A stretch of DNA of 64,000 nucleotides, taken from the NCBI GenBank assembly GCA_036874045.1, contig CM072341.1:11172501-11236500 (forward strand). The letters run 5' to 3'. This DNA is from Cymodocea nodosa (taxonomy: Eukaryota > Streptophyta > Magnoliopsida > Alismatales > Cymodoceaceae). The notes below the pieces were generated by a model that was not told the origin of the DNA, did not search any database, and saw only the letters and a list, made by a program, of their open reading frames with translations. Both the position numbers and the translations under genes were made by a program. Below are positions 56,348-64,000 of this stretch, one piece after another. The first letter of the stretch is position 1. Every line of letters begins with the position of its first letter.

Positions 56348-57205
56348 CGTGTAGAAAACCTAGGATTTAATTTGCTGAGTGTCATAAAAGATAAAGGTAT
56401 ATTTTTAAATCAGGAAAAATATATAGATGAAATGCTTAAGAAATTTAATTTTAATGATACAAGGATTCGAAGAACTCCTATGAGTACTACTTTAAAGTTA
56501 GATATTGATGACATAGGAAAATCTATAGATCAAAGAAAATACAAAAGTATGATTGGTTCTTTACTTTATTTGACTGCTAGTAGACCTGATATTATGTTTG
56601 CTGTATATGTTTGTGCTAGATTTCAATCTAATCCTAAAGAATCACACTTAATTGCAGTTAAAAGAATATTTAGATATATACAAGGAACTAAAAATTTCAG
56701 ACTATATTATTCTAAGGATAGTTCAATAGATCTTATAGGATATACTGATGCTAATTATGTAGGATCTAAATCTGATAGAAACAGTACCAGTGGCACATGT
56801 CAATTATTGGGAAATAATTTGGTGTCATGGTTTAGTAAAAAGCAAAACTGTGTATCACTTTTTACTATAAAAGCTGAATATGTTGCTGCTGCACTGTGTT
56901 GCACTCAGATTCTGTGGATAAGGCAAACTTTAGAAGATTTTGAATTATCTTATGATACAACTGAGATTTATTGTGATAGTAGTTCTGCAATAAATATTTC
57001 CAAAAATCCTGTATTACATTCAAGAGCAAAGCATATAGAGGTTAGACATCATTTTCTAAGAGATAACGTAATTAAAGGAAAAATTAAATTAGAATTTGTG
57101 TCTAGTAAAAATCAATTAGCTGATATATTTACAAAACCTCTAGACGAAAATACATTCTGCAACATTAGATTAAATTTAAGTATTTATAGGCTATGTGATG
57201 TGTAA
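56336..57205 (+). CDS. chimeric ORF: LTR, pre-integrase scrap, RT end and RNase H
   Basis: An uninterrupted 289-codon frame begins at an ATG inside the LTR remnant (MNSARVENLGFNLLSVIK), then joins KDKGIFLNQEKYIDEML of RT. RT remnants: [16 protein letters not shown] and AVKRIFRYIQGTKNF. RNase H is complete to its natural end: GYTDANYVGSKSDRNS, KAEYVAAALCCTQ, IYCDSSSAINISKNP, ADIFTKPLDENTFC and RLCDV. The expected acidic residues of RNase H are present, though the usual T-x-E-A-E-Y has Lys for Glu. RT palm with YVDD is absent. Two deletion joins happen to keep frame. Any expression is unproven. Confidence 0.75.
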   Translation: MNSARVENLGFNLLSVIKDKGIFLNQEKYIDEMLKKFNFNDTRIRRTPMSTTLKLDIDDIGKSIDQRKYKSMIGSLLYLTASRPDIMFAVYVCARFQSNPKESHLIAVKRIFRYIQGTKNFRLYYSKDSSIDLIGYTDANYVGSKSDRNSTSGTCQLLGNNLVSWFSKKQNCVSLFTIKAEYVAAALCCTQILWIRQTLEDFELSYDTTEIYCDSSSAINISKNPVLHSRAKHIEVRHHFLRDNVIKGKIKLEFVSSKNQLADIFTKPLDENTFCNIRLNLSIYRLCDV

Positions 57206-58744
57206 AATGCTTAAACTCCACATAAAAAGATAAATATTATTGATGATGTTGTTCACCTCATAGATATTATATACTTATTATAAATATCTAAAGTAATATC
57301 TAAACTGCTGCTTAAGATACTATGTATTTATTGTAAAATCATAGTAGTATCTTATTGATTTTAAGTAGTTTATCAATTTTAATGGTTTTTACGATTTTAA
57401 GTGGAAATGTAAATGAAAAACATTAAATACTCCTGACATTCTGAAATTTTGATTAAATGTTTTCTTTGAATCAAGGAAAATGCATATGATCATGCATAAA
57501 TTTAACTTAATTGATTAAACTTGTAGAATAAGTTATATGTAACTCATCTTAAACTGTTAATCAAAAGTATAAGCTTATTGAAACTGATTCATATTCTCAA
57601 TACAATCATAGAAGTAAAAATTGTATGAGATTTGTGTTTTATTGTATTTGTATTAATGGAATACGTATATACTATGCTTAAAATGAAAGGTGCTTACAAA
57701 GTGAAAATCTTTGAGAGTTCATTGATCAGTTTGATCACGAGCCTTTTGTACTTGAGTAGATAGGTATGTAAGGATTGTTGTCCTGAAAAATGATTCTTTA
57801 AATCTGGCAACCTAAGGTCTTGATCAAATCTGGGATTGTTGACTGAAAGCTCATTACACGGGTACATTAGAAAGCTCTTGTATGATTCAAGCTTTTCAAA
57901 CTAACTTTTAAAGAAAATTATCAATATTTACTATTTTGAAAAGAAAAAGTTGTTTCATTAATTACAGATATCTTTGAATCGCATATAGTTTCTATTAATA
58001 TGACTACTGTTTTATTGAATCAACATTAGTACTTTTGAAAACGTTTATTTGAGATACATTCTTTTATTCTCCTTGAATTAATCACATTGAGTTCAAAGTT
58101 GTGTTTTGATTCATATACAGTAGGAATTGATTCTGGAAATCATTTTTGATGATGTCAGGATAACAGAAGTCTTTGAAAAGAAAATTTAAAAGTATAGTTA
58201 TACTTGACATCTATTGTCACTACAAGTATATTTTGTATGTTGATTGAATATATTTGAAGTATATTTGTAGGGGGAGGATTAACAATGTTGAAAACAGATT
58301 AATATAATTTAGAATACAAATCTTAGTTAATCTGAATTAATGTCCTCTTAAAATCTTGATGAATAATTTAAAAAGACAAATAAACTATTTTAGATTCAAA
58401 GGACAAAATGTTCAAATAGTTTACAATGTTCTCAAGATAATGTTAATTTTAGCATGTGTGTTGTTTTTAGAACGTTTCAGTTGGAAGCATCCAAAAATTG
58501 TTTAGTGTACTAACTAGACGTTATGTTAGATAAGGTAACGTGTAAAAATGTCTCTAGACAGCGTTTTACTCATTAGGTTAGTTAACTCAACGAGTTATAC
58601 TTAAATATTTCAGGTACCTTGATTGAATAAACTTTATTCAATATTTATTTAATTTCTAAACCCGACTTCTCTTCACGTTAAGTTATACACCTAAAAACCC
58701 TATTTAAACACTTATTACACAGGCACTTAGGCTATTTGTAAACT
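57206..58744 (+). other. pol-to-third-ORF spacer of A4, shared module
   Basis: Non-coding. About 57300-58340 aligns with gypsy G2 (26140-26962 plus 35832-36050). The core at 57722-57893 includes AGATAGGTATGTAAGG (donor-like) and CAACCTAAGGTC...AATCTGGGATTG. A G-run (GTAGGGGGAGG) is at about 58268-58278. The last 300 bp lead to the third ORF. Confidence 0.8.
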
Positions 58745-61084
58745 TTGTCAAGAAAATCTTTCCCGCTTGTTGTTGTTACAACCTGCGACGGGGTCTCCAA
58801 GTTCTACAAAGGTCGTGGCAGAGGAAAAGGCAAAAGCAGAGGAGATGCAAAAGGAAAAGAAATAGAGAATGATGAAGTTCCATGTACTTGGTTCATGAAA
58901 ATATTTCGAGTGGACAAAAGGTTAGCAAAAATTTATAGTAAATATTTCTTTCCTAAAGGTATACTAAATGAAGTTAGACAAGAACTCCAAAATACTGATA
59001 CTAGTATTACATACATGGGTATTCGTAGTAAATTTGATAGAGAATACATAATGAAATGTGCTGAGATTGCATTTTTGGAACATTATGCAAAATATTTGGA
59101 AAAAGGTATAGGTTCATCAAATAGAACTCCTCAAACTCCTATAAATAGTACAAGACTACATGCATTTGAAGAAGAGCATGAATCAGCTATCCCTACTCCT
59201 TTATATTCAAAACAAGTAGAATCAGATATTGCTGTAGACAAAACAAAAGTTGACAGTCTTTGAAAGGCCGTTGCAATAGAAAGTGCTTTAGAAGAATTAA
59301 AGTAGAAAACTTTTATGGAGCAATTTGAAAAGAAAACAGCAATACTTGAAAAGGAGAAACAGAAATGTTATAGAAGAAGGAAAGTCAGAAAAATTATGTC
59401 TAAGGAAACAAAGTCTATTGAAAAAGGAAAATCAGGCGAAAATTTATTTCCAAGGACAATATATGTTTAGACATTGTACCTTATTGTGTATCTGATAAAC
59501 TCATCAGTTCCGAACACACTGAAACTGATGAAGATAATGAGACTTTATTTTCCCTTGCTAGAAAGCTTGAGAAGAAATACAAGTCAAATATGAGCTCAAG
59601 TTTTTCTATTAGTACAAGTCTTGATGATACAGAAATTAACAAATCAAAGCATCAAGCACCTGACACTAAATAAGTTATTGCAGATATAATTGACAATGTT
59701 GAAGTAGTAACTAGTTCACAAGCTAAATTGTTTGGAGTAGCAGATATTGAAAATGTTAAGACTCCAGAAGAGCTAAAAGTTAACCAACCTTCTATAGAAT
59801 CTATAGAAGCAGAGTCTGAGAATTCACAGCATGAATCAATGGAATTATCTGTTGAACAAAATGAACAATTACAAACAGATACACTGGCTGTAGAATTTGT
59901 GGAAAAATTGAACTCTGAACATTCTATAGAGACTGAACAGATGAATGTTGAGCATATTGACAATGTTCCTAACACTGTTGAAGCTGAAGAATCAAGCTTA
60001 CCTGAGCAGCTTCAAGATAATATTTTGGAAGAGGAACAACATAACATTCATTTTGAAGAAGAGGTTCCTGAAGATGAATTAAACTCTGAATCACGGCTTC
60101 AGGTATCACCTTCTTTGTATATAATATTAAAAATTCAAGGTAATGCAATTCATTTTAGATCTGAATAAGCATTGCAGAAATACAATAATCTGATTACATG
60201 TCAGATTCTGCATTGCTTGTCCAATAAAATTCAAAAATTTGATGGAAATAAGAGATCTGTTTGAGTTTCAAGGCCTCATTAAATTCTTACCAGTAGGAAC
60301 GAAATGGAAGTAATATACAAAGCTTATTGCAGCTTTTTATAGCAATCTGGTCAAGAATGGAAATTTTCTGAAAACTCAAATAAATGAATAGGACTTTATA
60401 TTGTCTCCTAAGTTAATTTTTGAAGTTTTAGGATTAAAGAATAAAGGTGTTGTTACCAACAGATTTGACATGATAAGACAACTGGAATGGAACATTCAGT
60501 CTTTATCAAAAATTCCAAATGCATATTCTGAAATGAGATTAATGGAAAATCTGAATGCAAAAGCAATGTTTATTGCAAATATATTGTATGCAAATTTATT
60601 TCAGAGAGTTGGACACAATTTAGAAGTCAGCAAAAGCTATTTATATGCAACTTATGGCCTACTAAATAGATTTCAAATAAATTGGTTTGATGTATTTATG
60701 TCTCAACTATAGCATATGAGTTCAAAGTTATTTTATGGTGATGCTATATGTAGAATCCTTGCAAGCCAATTGACTTTATCTGACTGACCCTTTGAAACTA
60801 AAGGCATGAGAGCATTTAGTGTCAATGATTTGCAAAAATTCTAGGCCATGCATAAACCTCAACGACAACAACAACAACAACCTAATACAGACCATATACA
60901 ACAACAACAAAGTTATTCAGTTCAAGCAGAACAGCAAACCCAGCTACCTCCTGACTTAGATGCAGTGTTTAACGACATCAGAAATGATATTAGGCATTTA
61001 GGAGATAAAATATGTAATGATATAAGTGATATACTTAAGAGGGGTCGATATCTGTTTTTGTTTGTTTCTGAATACAAAATGTAA
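58745..61084 (+). pseudogene. third (env-position) ORF of A4, fullest copy
   Basis: About 765 codons. An open frame is read from 58745, but its first codon is TTG; the family start (ATG at 50652 in A6) aligns with a mutated codon at 58790 here. Domains in order: basic GRGRGKGKSRGD leader; VDKRLAKIYSKYFFPKGILN; SKFDREYIMKCAEI; acidic low-complexity middle with stops and shifts at 59263-59727; 59728-60168 open (VKTPEELKVNQPSIESIEAE); the FYSNL domain at about 60190-60400 (TAFYSNLVKN-like, with ambers); 60401-60712 (LIFEVLGLKNKGVV, NRFQINWFDVF); a Gln-rich tract; and a helical tail DLDAVFNDIRNDIRHLGDK. No signal peptide or membrane span is evident. Function unknown. Confidence 0.78.
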
Positions 61085-61473
61085 TATTTGTATTACTTAT
61101 TTGATTCATTGAACAATACATTTTTCTGTAAATGTGTTCAATTATTATTCTTATTTACAAAAATCGTTGTTGTAATTCTCTTATATATATATATATATTT
61201 TTTCTGTAATTATCTTTTTGATTAATGACAAAAAAGGGGAGAAATATTATAAAAAGATGATTATGATCTTAATTGCATATATATATTATAAAAGGAGATG
61301 CTATTTAAATGGTTATTGTAATCTAACAGATGATAATTAGAAAACTGATACTTATATAATTATTGACATCTGAGAGTTTTAGTTCTGAGAGGTAAAATTT
61401 ACACAAACAATAGAAATAAGCTTAAGTCATAATTGATTTAATATGGTTTTGTCATCATCAAAAAGGGGGAGAT
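61085..61473 (+). other. 3' untranslated region of A4 with two polypurine tracts
   Basis: AAAAAAGGGGAGAAA at about 61230 and AAAAAGGGGGAGAT at 61460-61473 next to the LTR. A TA-rich run is at 61180-61198. Confidence 0.78.
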
Positions 61474-63228
61474 TGTTGAGTATTTTTGTTTTGATGATGT
61501 GTACTGAATGAAAATAATCATATTTGCTCAATTACTATTGCTCGTGAAAAGAAATTAAAATCATCAATTAATATAGAAAAAGCTTACTAATATAAATACT
61601 TGTCTGTATTAGATCTAAAGTTAATAACTAGTCGTTTCGTTGCATTAATTTCTCATTTAGTTAAACGTTAAGTTAACATGTGTTTTTATTGAAAAGCATG
61701 ATATGCTTTAAAGTTATATCTTCTGTATCATGAATAGTGTACGTTTAGACAACTCGTTAAGTTAGAGTTTTGTTTGTATAGAGGTTACGTGAGAACTCGC
61801 TAAGTTAGAGGCTTAAAGGTTAAAATAGGTCACGTGATAACTTATTAAGTTAGTGAGTAAAAGAAGAGACGAACTCGTTAAGTTAATGTTATACACGTGG
61901 TGAAATTATAAGTTACGAATGTTATATTGTATCACGTGAGGTGCAGATGTTTAACTCATTAAGTTAACATAACTAAACACGTTGAGTTGCTATATTGAAC
62001 ACTAAGGCAACATGTTAGGTTAGCGTTATAAACTTAAGTTGTTATTTTTGCACGTGATAAAATTCTTATTATAAAAACATTTATTTATTACTGAATTGGT
62101 GAGTTAAAGTTTTTCGGAGACTTACAATCGTAACTATCCGAAAGGTAACTTAAGTCATGTTTTCAGGTCTTGACACGTGTCTCGCTAGTTTTATAATATA
62201 AAGAGTTTTTCGGTGACTTACATCTGTAACTATCCGAAACTTAAACTGTTTTCGGTGAGTTATCGTTTAACCTTCTAAAAGAAAGGTTAATCTAGTTCGT
62301 TGAGTTAGCATAACACCACAGACTTAGTTCGTTGAGTTAGCTAAAGTACTTGTCACGTGAAATGGCACATGAGGAACTCGTTAAGTTAGAAATGTTAAGT
62401 TATATATATATACTTGTGTTACTCATTTAGTTAACATTAAAGTAATGACTTCTTATTACACTAATGAAAAATTTTTGGACGAGAAAGTTTATTTTGCAGG
62501 AAATTTTCAGAGATCCAAGACTAATGATTAAAGGAAATTCGAAATATAAACGTGGGTTGGAACGTGTGTGTTTCGATGAAGAAAAAAGAAAAGATGTGGA
62601 GAAGTGGAAAACTAGTAGTGATTAAACATGGAGGATATGCATGAAGTTCACATACAGTATAAAAGACATAGAATTCTCGTTGATCAAATTATCCTTGCAC
62701 ACAAAACGAAAAATCTTTTCAAGGATCAAATCATTCCTGCACACCAAAAGAAAAATCTTTTTCAAGGATCAAAAACACCTCTTCGGGCAAAATCTCTCAA
62801 GTGGAAGAAAATTCAGTGAAGCATAAAAAGGTAAGATTTTCGTCACTAAAGATTTGAAGTATCAGAAGAAAGCAAATTCGGTGAAGCATAAAAAGACAAG
62901 ATATTCGTCACTGAAGAATTGATGAAGAAGAAAGAAGAAGAAGAAGAAGAAAGATCTCAAACAGGGAGAAATGTTTTAAATTCCGCAAATTAGTTTTCTC
63001 TATTTGTAGTTATGAAATTGTATAGATGAAACATGGTATCGAAATATAATTGCATCTACAATTCTTGAGGAGAATTGAATTGTATATTGTAATTGAAACC
63101 TTGAATAAAAATGATTTTATGAAAACAATATCTCGACTTGTTTTTGAGTTTTAAAGTTTCAATTATATTTCAGAAAATATTAGAAATACACAATTCACCC
63201 CCCTCTTGTGTAGCCATACGATCCTACA
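61474..63228 (+). repeat. 3' LTR of A4
   Basis: TGTTGAG to CGATCCTACA, 1755 bp. It carries the CTCGTTAAGTTAG / CACGTG array, plus an extra segment at 62095-62290 with TTTTCGGAGACTTACAATCG and TAACTATCCGAAA, shared with A5's LTR and absent from A3. Confidence 0.9.
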
Positions 63229-64000
63229 CTTTTTCAATATTTGCTACTCCAAACAATTCAGCCTGTGAACTAGTTACTACCTGAACATTGTTAATTATAT
63301 TTGCAATAATTTCTTCTATGTCAGTTTCCTGATGCTCTAATTTTTCAATTTCTACATCATCAAGACTTGAACTAATAGAAAAACTTGAGCTCATATTTGA
63401 CTTGGATTTCTTCTCAAGTTTTCTAGCAAGGGAAAATAAAGTCTCATTATCTTTATTAGTTGCAGTATGCTCGGAACTGATGAGTTTATCAGATGCACTA
63501 AAAGGCACAATGTTTGGACATACATTATCTTTTGGAAATAAATGCTCATCTGATATTTCTTTTCTAGTAGACTTTGTTTCCTTAGACATAATTTTTCTGA
63601 TTTTTCTTCTTTTATAACACTTCTGTTTCTCCTCTTCAAGTATTGCTGTTTTCTTTTGAAATTGTTCCATAAAAAACTTTTTTGGTTTAATTCTTCTAAG
63701 GAACTTTCTATTGCTACTGCCTTTCGAAGACCTTCAACTTTTCTTTGATCCACAGTAATATTTGATTATTTTTCTTTTGAATACATAGGAGTAAGAATAG
63801 CAGATTCATGTTCTTCGTCAAATGGTTGTAGTCATGTACCACTAATAGGAGTTTGAGGAATTCTAATTGATGTACCTACACCTTTTTCCATATATTTTGC
63901 ATACTGTTCCAAAAATGCAATTTCAACACACTTCATTCTATATTCTCTATCATATTTACTTCGAATCCCCATGTACTTAGTACTGGCATCTATATTTTGA
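63229..64000 (-). pseudogene. third ORF of A5, N-terminal part (runs off window)
   Basis: Minus strand from the window edge: KYMGIRSKYDREYRMKCVEI, YAKYMEKGVGTSIRIPQTP, an opal, then EEHESAILTPMYSKEK, an ochre, VDQRKVEGLRKAVAIESSLE, a frameshift, KIMSKETKSTRKEISDEHLF, SSSFSISSSLDDVEIEKLEH and GVANIEKV at the A4 insertion. It continues at 56079 downward. Same order as A4's third ORF. Confidence 0.82.

Larger units (their letters stand above)
56080..63228 (+). mobile_element. copia element A4 (family A), 5'-deleted, nested in A5
   Basis: Plus-strand element whose ends TGTTGAG (56080) and ATCCTACA (63228) are flanked by CTTTT (56075-56079, 63229-63233), a perfect target duplication inside the third ORF of A5. 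A deletion removed most of the 5' LTR, primer site, gag, protease, integrase and most of RT. It retains RT end plus RNase H, spacer, third ORF, two polypurine tracts and a complete 3' LTR. Confidence 0.93.

Noticed and set aside
58745-61084. Third ORF as a viral envelope gene or an integrated plant virus
   Set aside because: No signal peptide, membrane span or capsid/movement-protein motif seen; position and sharing between Sirevirus-like families explain it.

Overview
This window looks like repeat-filled nuclear DNA of a flowering plant, probably a eudicot. It is AT-rich, has no bacterial features, and is almost wholly nested LTR retrotransposons of plant-only lineages. I see no intact host gene, no rRNA or tRNA gene and no CRISPR array. 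The only host-like gene is a broken F-box gene. Species cannot be told from the sequence.

Family names used here. Family A: large Sirevirus-like Ty1/copia elements with LTRs of about 1.65-1.75 kb (TGTTGAG...CCTACA), a gag with a coiled-coil tail, pol, a long non-coding spacer, a third ORF after pol and two polypurine tracts. Family D: a second Sirevirus-like family. Families B and E: solo LTRs only. Family T: a small-LTR copia family resembling TNT1-94. Family G: Athila-like Ty3/gypsy with about 2.0 kb LTRs and a tRNA-Asp-type primer site.

Layout. 1-4525: element A1 (-), running off the left edge, inserted head-to-head in an older A LTR (A2, +). 4526-13622: element D1 (+) with LTR, gag, protease, integrase/RT/RNase H, third ORF and 3' LTR. 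13623-18763: G sequence (-). 17661-24686: an F-box gene (-) broken by a G LTR piece, solo LTR B1 and copia T1. 25008-38173: a second copy (+) of the F-box 3' end with the same G flank, interrupted by A3 (26963-35831), which itself holds solo LTR B2. 38174-39640: solo LTR B3. 39672-45550: copia T2 (-), carrying solo LTR E1 and inserted in Athila element G3 (45551-50070, -). 50071-50247: a D LTR tail. 50248-52492: A6 (-). 52493-64000: A5 (-), with A4 (+, 56080-63228) inserted in its third ORF and its own 3' LTR sitting in the RNase H gene of A6.

Seven insertions are supported by 5-bp target duplications read directly: A3 GAAAA, B2 GAAAC, B3 GTTCT, E1 CCCTC, T1 AGTCA, A4 CTTTT and B1 GGTCT/AGTCT. 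These give the order of insertion.

The most unusual signals are non-coding. (1) LTRs of families D and B carry tandem arrays of small hairpins whose stems differ but stay self-complementary. (2) A module of about 1 kb is shared between copia family A (between RNase H and the third ORF) and gypsy family G (before its 3' LTR), with a conserved core of about 165 nt. (3) Dense arrays of related short words (TAACT..CGA types and CACGTG) recur in LTRs of unrelated families. (4) The F-box 3' end is duplicated in inverted orientation together with retroelement sequence.
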